Origin: Caprimulgus europaeus
Taxonomy: Eukaryota; Chordata; Aves; Caprimulgiformes; Caprimulgidae
DNA length: 64,000 nucleotides
Direction of reading: 5' to 3'
Assembly: GCA_907165065.1 (NCBI GenBank)
Contig: OU015532.1
Span: forward strand, 32,411,339 to 32,475,338
Part shown: in pieces, positions 37,124 to 48,658 of the stretch
Layout of the letters: each line of letters opens with the position of its first letter
Numbering within the stretch: the first letter of the stretch is position 1
Program-made: the position numbers and the translations under genes
Notes under the pieces: model-generated
The model's input: only the letters and a program-made list of their open reading frames with translations
What the model was told of the DNA's origin: nothing
Database searches by the model: none

Positions 37124-40100
37124 GTAACTTTTATGTGGATCACTAGGCCCTCCATGTGCAGTCTTCTTACAGTCAGGATCAATACATGGGCAAAGGTGGA
37201 GCATCTGTTGAAAAGCCAAAGCCAGTGGTAGAAATAGGAATACAGAAGAAAATATGTAAAAAGGAAAGTTTTTTGAGAGTCTATCCAGGGGGAACAATGG
37301 ATACTTAATTTTAAAAATATTACTTTTACAGAAACTCTTTTACAAAATAGGAAAAATGTAAAACTTCTTTCAACTTGCACAGCTTTTTTGAATTGCAGGC
37401 TTTTCATTTTATTCCCAGACTATTCAATTGAAATCGCTTACTAGAGAAAATCAAGCTATGTCACAAGGAACAATCGGCCTTTAATTTTCCTTAAGGTTGA
37501 TATAATCATCAGATTCAATTCAACAATAGTGTAAGCATGTGTCTACCTTTAAATACAGGTCAAATAATCTATTAAACATTTCCAGTGCTGGCTTTCTGTA
37601 TTTATTTCACCTGATCTTATACAGCTAAGTCAAATTGGCATTTCATTCCAATCACTGAATCTTCAAATGTATTTTGCTATTCATACATTTAAAAACTTTG
37701 TTGGCTGGGAGACCAGGTATGGGAGACACTACAGAGGAATAAGTGAAGGTAATGATTTCAAATCCATGAAGGTCAATTTTAAAGGACAGAAGAGTCGACT
37801 CAGATAAACAACTTTGGACCACAATGTGTTTATTTTCTCTGTAAATCCATTCATAGGACATATAGCTTCTCTATATGCTAAACATAAGTTTATATTTATT
37901 ATTACTTTGTCATGCAATTCACTCATCAGAGCTTGTCCTCTTTGCTATTACTGCTGTATCTGTACTGGTTTAAATGATCTGATATTACACCTTATTTTGC
38001 TGTACACATAGAATAAGGATGAAGAAACAGTTCAGGACAAGAGCAGTTTGACAGGCCAGTGCCTGTGAAAAAGAACAAGCAACAAAAGCTATTAGTCAGC
38101 CTTCAAAATCTCAGTAATTCAAAAGTCAGAGTATTTCTTCAGCTGTTGAAGGACATCATAAGAACAGATAATCTTCTAAATGGCAATGGCTGAAATCTTT
38201 TACAGATTACTAAAGTTACATCATTTAGTGGTACACACTATTGATTCTTTTGCCCTTGTGAGTAGAACACTAAAGAGGAAATTACTCCAGTTTCTGCAGA
38301 ATTAATCAATGCCATCTAAATTTAATTAAAAAATAAAGTACATTAATATTCTACTATGATACTCTAGTATGTGTTCAAAGTGGGTGGATGTACTGTAGGT
38401 GATTTTTAAAAAGTCAGGTTACTTGTTAAATTGTTACACAACTGGAAAAGCAAAAAAGCTAATACAATCTTTTCCAACTAGAAAAATCTGATTCAACTTC
38501 TGTTATTGTTCTACTGTGAGCACTTGGTCAGAAAAAAATCAGCATTTTTAATTAGCTTATCTTACAGAAACTTGAGTTTATAAGTACCATTTAATGAAGA
38601 AAAGTATTTTCTTGAGGGTAGCATAGCCCATTCTATATGCTTAGAGGTAAAAATAGTGCCACTCTGCAAAGGACACTATGTATTACCCATATTTTTAATT
38701 TCTGGTCTATAGCACATGGTAGAAAACAAAAATCACAATTCAGATATTATATATAATAGAATATGTTCTATAAGCAGAACGCTTTGGAGTTCATTGTGAT
38801 AGCCTTCCTGATACTGAATATTTTTCACTGTGAGTAGTCCTATTGAAGGCACTTTATGAAGTCAGGAAATTAAAATCCAGCTCTGTATTAATTCCTTAAA
38901 AAAGTAATTTATAACAGCTAATTCCCTTAAGCAATCAGCTCTCTCAAGTCTAATGCACTACAAATTACAGGGAAAAAAAGACAATCTCACAAAGATCTTA
39001 CTAGTATTCTGAGAGTTTAGGAAAGAGAAATACTGAGGTTGACACAGTAGTGACATAACAACTGTTTTTCATCCATATTTTCTCAGATATCAACTTAAAT
39101 GATGATTTAGCAACAAATGTTATCTACATAATAAATATCTCCATGATTTGTGAAATCACTCAAAAGAATTCTGTATTCTAGAAACAAATAATGCTGCTGT
39201 CCTCTCAATGTCATTTTATTATTTGTTTTATAACACTCTCCTTTATAAGTGTTCCTAAATGAATTGAAACATTCATCTGTTTTATAAAGCAAGCTCTGTT
39301 TAGAATAAATTGGTAGCACAATTGCACATTTCTCCTGTTACCTGAGATATGCATTCATTGCATTTTGTAGCCTTCATTAAAATTTAATGTCTGGAATAAA
39401 CTGGAATATCCAAAGAGCATGCAAATTTAAAATGAGTGGTTTTGATCCAAACTGTAATCAGCCAAGATGTATGGTGCAGTTACCTGTGTAACTATGGAAT
39501 AAATGAACATTAACAAAGAAGGAATGTGCTGTTAATGAGAGCAAAAAGGAGCAGTGTGAAGTTACTGAGGTCAATTTCATCCACTATTTTCCTAATCAAA
39601 AAACAAGTATGATTGTGATTTGCAGGATACCTTGGATTATAAGAAGACATACATTTTTTAGTATCTTTATTTACATGAATGTTTATTATAATGCAAAAAA
39701 ACAATTTGCATGTGTTTGGATGCAGAGATAGGATTCTACTACACTGCCCATGAAGGTCCATGGAAGCCACTACAGTAGGAGCACAGGACAGTGCCCAGAG
39801 TCAGGTCAACAAAAGTGTTGGGGTACTTTCTGTGTGTGACTGCAACAGCTCTGGAAGCAAGTTCTAGCAGCATTCCCAGAGAAGAGAAGTGAACAAAGTC
39901 ATATTCCTCAATAAGAAATACTGAAGGGAATTATTGATTTCTCTCCCTTCATTTTCCTGCCATAATTTCACTGTGCATATGGAACTATTTGTCCCACTCT
40001 TACCAGAGCTATTTTGACCGATATTGTAGTCTGGTAAAAAGAATTGGGGTTGGAGTTTGGTTAGTGCAAGCTTAAAGGGACATTCTCAATTTCTGGATTA

Positions 40101-41699
40101 TTGAGTGGCCATACGAAGGAAGGAATAAGCATAGGCTGTCAAGCTCTGGTGATCTGCTTTCCTTTCTGTGATGTGCCCCACATGGAAGATGTGTTGTAAG
40201 TAGCTGATGGAAGTAACTGTGGAGATTAATTCAGTATTTGTGACCTGACCAGGAAGACCAAGCCAGATTAGCTCATGACTATCTCCTCTGTAACTTCCAT
40301 TAACACAAACTAGGTGTTTACGTGCAGTTCTAGAATATTATCAGAGCTTGAAGATACTATTTCTGACTAGTAGTACCTTCATATTTTATGGGTTAAATAG
40401 AGTTTGTTTTTACCAAGTCAGTCAAGTTCTTATGACATCGTTAAAGATCAAGGCCTTTTTAAAGTTGTCTAGTAGAATATATAAATAATGTTGCACTGTA
40501 ACTTAAGGAAGATTAATAAGCACAACAAAATTTCCATAAACAATGGAAGATAAATAAAAAAACCACGATAAGAGTGGGCATTTTCAAAAGGAGAAATATT
40601 CTGGAATGTATTAGATGTATGTTTCAGATTTATCTCTTTCATAAAAATCCATGCATAGATTTGAATTATATACCCTAACCTGTGTCACAGGTTTTAATGA
40701 AAATGGAAAATAGCAAATTACACTTTCATATACTTTTAACAGATTATTATATAAAATTCTTCCTCATCTAAATCAAAACATAAAGGCACACAGAAAAGCA
40801 AAAAAGGTTTTCCTGGCATTCTCTCATGGTAGAGGTAAGATTTTTAAAAATATTCATTAGAATGTTCTTATATATGGAGGGAGTCAAGAAAAAAACAGCC
40901 TATAGCTGGAGATAAAATTTATGTTCATATCTAAACAGTCTTATAGTGCTGACTTTTTTGAGTTGATAAGTTGATTTGAAGTTTGACATATGTTCACTAC
41001 TTGCAAATAGGCACCATGTTAGAAGAGAATTCAAGCTTGCTTCTTTTGATTCCATCTCTTGAAAAACAGATTGTGCAATACTGAAATCTCCCTTGCTGCC
41101 CTTTAGTGCTTTTTTGGTTTAAACTAGGAGTACTGGGAAAAATTCCATCTTGCTACACTATTTTATGTTCTGGTACATCGTGAGAACAAAATCTGTAGTT
41201 ACAAGTTACCTGGCAATTAAAATATATTAAGTCTAATTTACCTGTTTCTACATGTTTTACAAAAATTAATTAGGCCCCGGGATGGTTCTCTGAGGTAAGT
41301 GTTATTACTAAGTCTGTCTTTTAGAGATCTGCTCAAACTGTAGCCAGGAAAACCTTTCTTTCACTTCTTAGAAGGTCAGGGTTGATAAGGTTTATAAGGC
41401 AAAATTATCCTGCTGTTAATTTTGTAGAGCAAGACAAGCTGTTGGAAACATAGATGTCAGTGATTAAGTGAGGTCAGCAACAGAATTCCTGCATGCAGTT
41501 GACCTTGCCTATATTCTCATGAACATAGCCATATGTCTTACATTATACAGCCACTGACTTCTCAGTTAAGACAAACCCTGACTGTACCACCCTTTCTAAC
41601 ACGTGGCTTTCTACAGATCATCCTGTTACTGCCCTACTGGTTCATTCCAAATCTAAGCCACTCATTTCATCCAGACACAACCAAATATCTGCCCACCTA
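37124..41699. other. Long AT-rich noncoding stretch
   Basis: About 4.6 kb contain only scattered open frames below 90 codons. No repeat family, RNA gene or promoter signature is recognisable. Confidence 0.55.
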
Positions 41700-41766
41700 G
41701 GGTCCTGTGATCGACAGAGGAAACTATGCGAGCCGACTCAATGTGAGTGATAAGGACATAGTTCAC

Positions 41767-41772
41767 TTTATT
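41767..41772 (-). promoter_or_regulatory. Polyadenylation signal of the solo LTR
   Basis: AATAAA on the minus strand is followed by about 60 bases to the LTR end, as expected for the R-U5 part. Confidence 0.65.
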
Positions 41773-41787
41773 GCTCTCATTAAGTCA

Positions 41788-41795
41788 TATTTATA
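41788..41795 (-). promoter_or_regulatory. TATA box of the solo LTR
   Basis: TATAAATA on the minus strand lies about 16 bases upstream of AATAAA in the same LTR, the close spacing seen in compact retroviral LTRs. Any present activity would be transcription leftward. Confidence 0.7.
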
Positions 41796-42069
41796 CCAGC
41801 CACGATAATTATTCCTACTAGTCCTTAGCTAATTGGCTTAAGCTCTAAACGTTACATTTACATGGTCCTCCTACTTGCGGTTTCACCGTAAAACGTTCTC
41901 TACATTTTTCACACACTTACTTTCTCAAGGTTGTTTACCAGAGTTTGAGATAAAGTCGCAGTCAGTGTCAGTTTTCAGTACTTTTCCACTGTGGCCTGCT
42001 AAATGTTAGACAGGCTCTGCTCGTACAACCATCCTGCCTTGCTCTCTGAGCCATTCCCTAACAGGGTCC

Positions 42070-45000
42070 CATGTTCCCTTCCACTTTCTTTAATAGTCTT
42101 CTTTCTTCTAAATAATTTGACTGCATTCTCTATTATTATTTTCATACTCACACCTCTACATTATCTTAAAGAATAATAACTATCAAGTTATAAACTACTT
42201 ACCTATTTATAGTGTATTATTTTGGATTTCTTCTCATAATTTTGTCTTGTTGTCTCTTACAATTTTTGTCTTTGCTTAAAGGGCAAGATTCACATATTCA
42301 TTTGCTTTTAAAGACATAAAAGGTATTTTTAATTACTTAATCTGATTTGAAAAATACAGACCGTAAAATTTTACCCAGCAATTTCTCCAGCTTGCTCAAC
42401 ATTACTATTTAAGGTGAAGATTCTATTTTAGAAAGAGATAAACTGTTTATTGAGTTCAAATGATACACTTTTTACAGGATCATTGTCAATTCTGTTCAGA
42501 TAATAATTTTTATTTTCTTTACAGTTCAACTTTAAGGAATTGAACTTTCAGCCACTAAATCTATAAATGCTTTTGATTGCTACAAAAAAATATTTTTAGT
42601 ACTAGATACCTTCTACTCTCAAAGTAATTATAAACTAATTAAGTCACCTTAATCTTGTTGCCTTTGAGCTAAATAAACTGATTTTTTTTACTACATAATT
42701 AAAAATTGAGAGCTAGACCACAGATCAAACCTCTGGTTCTGCAATGTAAGGAAAATTCTCTTACTGTATACAAATAATAAGAAACTATTTTTTTCTAACA
42801 TAGTTTTTGAATGCACATTCCTCTGTGTTGCTCAAGACTGTACATCAGATAACTGGAACTGAATTCAGACTGCAAGCAAAAAAATCAACCTAATCATTAA
42901 ATCACTGATCCTTAAGAAGCAGTTATTTGAGACACAAGTCTCTGTCTAAAGAGACTGAACAAAATGCCAATAATATCTATTAATGTTAAATGCCTTCTTA
43001 TTCTTCTCATTTCTCAGACATACCTTCCAGCACACATGGACTTGATAAACAAGTGAAATCGTTATGTTTGTGCAGTTAGCTGATCTTTCTTCCAATCACT
43101 AGCACTGCTACCAGGTTCTTAAAAGGTCTGTTTGTGTGCTTCTACTCTCACAATCTTAATTTAAGAAGTGTAAATTTAAAAAGCAGGAACAGAATGCTGA
43201 GCCAACTTCAATGTTCATTTCAAGCATGTTAACTGTGATTCACTTTACAAAATCTATGTTCATAAAAGTAACTATAGGATTTTTTATTTTTTTTTCCCCC
43301 AGGCAATGAACTTGCAATGAGTTAAGAAGATATTTTCTGCAGAAACCCAATATCCAACACCATGGCTTGCTTTCTTGGAAACAAGATCCTTTGAGTCATC
43401 TCTGTAGATCTAATTCTGGGAAAATCTGTGGGATCCACTTCCTTAGCACCTGGCCTGAAGTCTTTGTAGATTATCTCAGAGTTTTATTGTTGCATTGGGA
43501 CATTTTAAACATGTAGAAAGTCAAGGGTAAGGGCAGGATGTATTTGTTTTCTCCAAGATCTTAATTTTCTCTTCTTCCCTCTAACAGTACAATAAATGCA
43601 AACATAAAGTTGACTCTATTATGAAGTAAAATTTATTCCACTGTAATGTTTTAAAAATAATCGTTAAGTATCCCAAGGGCAGGAACCAATTCTGAGATGA
43701 AATATTGCACAAAAGTTGATTCAGCTTTTTGTAGCAGTAATGCTTTTCTAAGCTATTACACAGATTTTAAATGTTGTGATTTTTTTCAGCAACTATTTGA
43801 AAATGGAAAAGTAAAGCAACAGACTACCTGAGAAAGAAACACTAGCTTAAAATGTAAACAATGACTTGTGTATTTGTGAAAATATATAGGGGTTTTGTGG
43901 ATATATACATCTTATATCTGATCAGAAAATCAAATGGTAGTTAATAAATTAGTTGCCCGCATTCTTCTGTATTTGCTTATGAAAGTCAAGCTACTAGCAA
44001 AACAATATTGCTGTGATAGTCAACACTTGATTTGTTTATATTATTGTTCCTTGAATGATTAGAAAAGAATTTAAGCAATATAGAGTTTTCAGAGCTTTTG
44101 CAGTTATGAGAGGCAGTATGATGTTTTACAAAGCTGGACTTCAAGGTGGACTTCAAATGCTGGAATAATATTAGGAAAAATGTTTGGATTGCTGAGCCCA
44201 AGCCACATGCAGGATATCTAATTCATCTGCTCTGACCTTACTACTCCTTGTGGAAAGGCTTAGTAATTGCTAATGATTCTCTGAGAGCTATGGATTTTTG
44301 CTTGAAATTGCTCTATACATATCTATAAAGTAAAGCAACAGTCTGAAAGGAATTATTACTTAATGTATTAACCTTTGAAAGCTGAAAACAGCAAAAACCA
44401 CTGAAAAGTAAGAGAAGCCAAAGACTAGACAAGTAAAGCATAACAACAGAATATAAAGACATGCCTCTCTGGAGGGGAATGACTAGACCCTGTAGTTAGG
44501 GGGGAAGCCCCTTGCATAGCTTATGTAACTGGAGACACGTGTCACTTGCATTTCTTGTCAGTGCTCACACCACTGGGCACTCTCAGACAGAGACTCTTGT
44601 TAATGACACTGGTGTCTTGGGTGAAGTTTTCAGTCATCCTCATGCAATTGCCCATATTTATTTTTAAGACATCCCCTTCCTATTCATACACTATCAATTT
44701 TATATGTTATGGTGCATGCTCCCTGGATCCTAGCCGAAATTACCTGTTATAATTGCTAATTTGTTATTTACAGACATTCTGATTTTTTTATGGATTATCT
44801 GGGATTTTCAGAGTCTAAATCTCTCCATTTAGGAACATAAAATATTCAGAATAAGTCTGTCAAGAGAGCCTGAAAACAGTCTCTGAGGCACTAGAGGACA
44901 GCTGGCTCTACAAAAGTGCCTTTTTAATCTTTGGGATCTCTTTTTAAGTAATTCAACAATTACAGCTAAGTGGTTGTTTGGGGGTTTTTTTGAGAAGTTA

Positions 45001-45127
45001 AGATTTCAAAACTGACAACCTATATGAACAGCTAGAATATGCAATATTTTCAGTTAGCAGCAACTGCTTTGTGGCTGGATCCAGCCTTCTTTTTCTCCTC
45101 TCTTCCAGCTCATCTGCAGCTAACTTA
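42070..45127. other. AT-rich noncoding sequence
   Basis: The open frames (up to 71 codons) are unrecognised. A T-rich run lies at about 43280-43300. Confidence 0.5.
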
Positions 45128-45354
45128 TCAGAACAGTGATAACTCTGGGTGGAAATAGAAAGCTTCTTGACAGCTCTTCAGAGCCTCATACTCCCAAGCC
45201 TCTGTCAGTAAAGAGTCCACATGGGCTAAAAATTGCCACATCAATCCTTCAAGGTCTCCCCTTCTCTCCCTCCACTTCAGCACTACCTTGACTCTCAGAT
45301 AACGCAGCGTAACCTCCAGGACAGTCTCCTGCAGCTTGCACTGCCTCCTTCTTT
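45128..45354 (-). pseudogene. Coding-like block, possible exon or gene relic, unidentified
   Basis: On the minus strand a frame of about 75 codons runs to a TGA at 45130-45128. Codon choice is unlike the AT-rich surroundings: CTG, CAG, GAG, GTG and AAG predominate early on. The peptide is rich in Leu, Glu and Arg and looks helical (segments such as LQETVLEVTLRYLRVKVVLK and LLTEAWEYEALKSCQEAFYF). Immediately upstream is an acceptor-like sequence, ccttgttctcatattgcag, which would place an exon start at 45354 in phase 1. I find no donor, partner exon or poly(A) tract, and no family I can name. It could be a terminal exon, a retrocopy fragment or part of an unrecognised element. An in-frame ATG upstream of the acceptor gives 83 codons in total. 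Confidence 0.3.
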
Positions 45355-45379
45355 CTGCAATATGAGAACAAGGAGACAA

Positions 45380-46983
45380 CAGAGAGTGGAAACACCCTTC
45401 AGACCTTGGCTGTCAGTCATTAACCTTTGTCAATTCTCCAAGACAAAACTGAAGACTTCTCCTAAGTCTTTAAATAATAGAATCCAACATTGATATTGTA
45501 GTGGTTTTACTTGGCTTAGATAACAACTTATATACAAGTAATTAAAAAAAAATAATCTGGCAGCCCTGTTAACCATACTCACAGATATAAAAATGCTAAA
45601 GCACTCCTCTAATGTTGGCACTGGCTGGGGAAAGATGGCATCTTATATTAGAAGGTTGTTCAAATCCAAAATATTTCCAGATCTTTGAAGTGCTCTCTCT
45701 ATCCTTGACAAATTCTTCCCTTCTTCACAGAAAGAAAAAAAATCTTGAGAAGCCAGTTTTCACAACTTGTTTCCCATTTAGTGACCAATGATGTTTTCTT
45801 TGTAGTGGCTGTCTAGTAACACTTTATTTCTGCTAATCACAATAGATTTTTAAATCCAGCTAGCTTCTTTCCATGTCATATCTTAGTGAAAAAAAGCCTA
45901 AAGAAATTTTACCTCCATGTAAGTAGTTAAAAACATAATTTGTCCTCAGTTACCTACCTTCACCATGGAGAAAAATCTCCATATTGGATTTCTAATGCAA
46001 TTTCACTGTGTTGCAAAACTACCCTTTTTTGGCTGTGAAGTTATAACCCTGAAGAAAAAAAAAATTAAATATATTTACATTCTCAGTAAATAATGTATTT
46101 TATACCATATACAGCCATAGGAGTGTAAGGTCGGGGGCAAATGCATTGGGCATTTCATGGTACATTGGTACATTGCAACATTGCCTCAGCTTTCCACCAA
46201 AGCTGTTGAATGCATCTGTCTTCATAACCCACTGCCTCCACTTTCATACACCGTAAAAAGTTCCATTAAAATTACAAAGAAGTTCTTCCCACGCAAACTA
46301 TTCTCAACATGAACAAAAAGGGTAAAATTTTCCCCTGAGAAAACCCTGTGGGGGCAGAGTTGCCTACTGCAGTTTCCCAGTAAATAAAGATTACTCTTGT
46401 TTGATGGCTCAGCACTTTTATGCCACTTATCTCTGTATTTTAAAATAAATATTTGCCTTGCAGATTTTTCATCTGGAAGTTAGTTTTATTCATAGTGTAA
46501 CTACTATCATATAATAACATTTTTGTTACTTAAACGGTGCTTTGAGCCTTTCAGTGGCTAAGATATACTAAAAATTTTGTGCTTCAAGCAGCACAGAACA
46601 TAGAGAAATATTTATAAAATACTTATCTCTCAAAGTAATTTAAGGCAGAAAACATAGAGTGTTTGTACATAATGCATTTCATTTAAGAAGTATTCTAGAA
46701 AAAAATAATGATACTTTATTGTCATCAAGAGAAAGATAAATGAGTTCATGGAGTAAATTTCTCATTAATTAAGTTTTTTGTAAGCTTTCATACTCTAATC
46801 TTGTAGTGACAGCCTTCCTGATCTACAAGCAAATAAATCATGATGTTAAGAGACAACAGAATTGTTTCTTTAAGTTTCCATTAGTGTCACTGTCTGATAG
46901 CATCAGTAATGTTTGGCAGCATAGTGGATAGCAATGATTACACTCAAAATATAGGTTGTTCCTCTGGAGTGCTGAAACCATAA
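45380..46983. other. AT-rich noncoding sequence
   Basis: No recognised repeat or gene is present. Short A-runs occur at about 45543 and 46054. Confidence 0.5.
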
Positions 46984-47020
46984 CTTCTCTCCCTCTCCCT
47001 CCCTCTCCCTCCCTCTCCCT

Positions 47021-47061
<41 letters not shown>
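46984..47061. repeat. Compound CT-rich microsatellite
   Basis: The left part is built of alternating CTCC and CT units (ccctctccctccctctccct) and the right part is pure (CT)n. It is followed at once by an ATT/TTTA-rich stretch (47062-47086). The whole tract is pyrimidine on the plus strand. Confidence 0.97.
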
Positions 47062-47065
<4 letters not shown>

Positions 47066-48114
47066 TTATTTTTTATTTATTTATTAAACACATACTTTTT
47101 ACATTGAAATTATATTATTTCTATGTGCTCTATTAGCAGTGGAGGTATTCCAGATCTATCAGCTATGGTATATAGCTGTTGGAAAGTACACTTCAATGTT
47201 TTAAAATGAGAAGAAAATGGCTTTCTAAAGTGTAAAGATTATGTAGTGACACTGAGACACAAATGAAAGGAAAAGCACTCAATATTAACAAGCAATGTGT
47301 TGGACTGGATCTCCAGCAATTGCCTGAGAAACGAATTCCAGGGAGAATTTGATATCAATACTTTCTCAGAGGGATGTTCAGAATTTTAAGTAATGGGTGA
47401 TACAAAAAAATAATGGTGTAGTAATTTGCTGTTCTTTATTTTCACATATAGATTGTAGTCTTTGATTTATTTACTATTATTATCATTTTTAAGGAAGAAC
47501 TTAATATATTTAAGTGCTTTAAGCTGTATTTTTTCTGTTTCTTGAAGGTTGACCATTTTTACAGCACCTGCATCATTTTGCTGTCTGAGTTCCAGTTTCA
47601 AATTTAATTTAAATACTTAAGACTTTAAAGATAAAATGAAGTGACATCTTGGTATTATGGCATACAATTTCACTTAGAAATAGGACTTCATTCCAAATGA
47701 TTGCAAGCAAGCAAATATTTCTATGGGCACCTTTTTTTCCTGGGGTATTTAAGACTGACATTAAGACAGACAGGTATTCCTAGTGACGGTATTTCCCTGC
47801 AAGGTTTCTGGGATTTTTCTTGGAATTGAACCACTTATAAATACTGAAATTGTAGAGATCAAAATAATCAGATGTAAATAACTTCTGAACCAGGCTCACT
47901 GGAGGTTGCCTTTCTGGGAGAAGCATGTTGTCAATGGCTTAGAATGGCAAGTTGACAAACTAGAATGCCTGTCAGGGCAATGCAGCCACATCTGGTGCTG
48001 ATTTGGAGCAAACAGGCCATGAGAACATGGCAGTAGTTGCAATGCATGTGCCAAAATTGATTATTATTTTCACTTTATTGTACTTGTGTCTCAGTACAAA
48101 GCGTACTATACAGT
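47062..48114. other. AT-rich noncoding sequence
   Basis: No open frame of 60 codons is present on either strand and no repeat is recognised, apart from the TTTA-rich start at 47069-47086. Confidence 0.5.
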
Positions 48115-48658
48115 TGTCATGGTTTAACCCCAGCAGTAACTAAGCACCACACAGTCACTTACTTACTCATAGGTTGAGATAAATGCAGTTTAATCAGTCA
48201 AGCAAAAGCTGCACGTGCAAGCAAAGCAAAACAAGGAATTAATTCACTACTTCTCATCGCCAGGCAGGTGTTCAGCCATCTGCAGGAAAGCAGGGATCCA
48301 TCATGCATAACAGTTATATGGGAAGACAAATGCCATTACCCCAAGTGTCTCCCACCCTCCCTTTGTCTTCCCCCAGCTTTATATGCTGAGCATGACATCA
48401 TATGGCGTGGAATATCCCTTTGGTCAGCTGGGGTCAACTGTCCTGGCTGTGCTCCTCTCAACTTCTTGTGCACACCCAGCCTCCTCACTGGTGGGGTGGT
48501 GTGAGAGGCACAAAAGGCTTTCACTCTGTGTAAGCACTGCTCAGCAGTAACTAACGCATCCTTGTATTACCAACACTGTTTTCAGCCCAAGTTCAAAACA
48601 TAGCCCCATACTAGCTACTGTGAAGGAAATTAAGTCTATCCCAGACAAAACCAGTACA
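48115..48658 (-). mobile_element. Solo LTR of an avian endogenous retrovirus
   Basis: The plus strand begins tgtcatggtttaaccccagc and ends aaaaccagtaca, so the sense strand is minus with TG...CA termini over 544 bp. In sense direction a TATA block (ATATAAA, 48384-48378) follows a U3 region containing TGATGTCATG, and the 5' start TGTACTGGTTTTGTCTGGGA resembles the starts at 15146 and 63836. It is the most complete member of this LTR group in the window. The bases on either side (acagt and atgat) do not match, so the target duplication has been lost or an end is misplaced. No internal retroviral genes remain. Several open frames of 60-78 codons inside it are LTR sequence, not host genes. Confidence 0.9.

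Larger units (their letters stand above)
41706..42063 (-). mobile_element. Solo LTR, ERVK-like, with perfect 6-bp target duplication
   Basis: On the minus strand the element starts TGTTAGGGAATGGCTCAGAG at 42063 and ends TCGATCACA at 41706, giving TG...CA termini over 358 bp. It is flanked on both sides by the same six bases, gggtcc (41700-41705 and 42064-42069). A 6-bp duplication is the length usually made by alpha- and betaretrovirus-like (ERVK-type) integrases. In sense orientation it has TATAAATA (41795-41788) and AATAAA (41772-41767) in the right order for U3, R and U5. There is no internal sequence, so the provirus has been reduced by LTR-LTR recombination. It is the best preserved insertion in the window. 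I do not know its family name. Confidence 0.93.

Noticed and set aside
48268..48524. Open frames of 78 (plus) and 62 (minus) codons
   Set aside because: Both lie wholly inside the solo LTR at 48115-48658.
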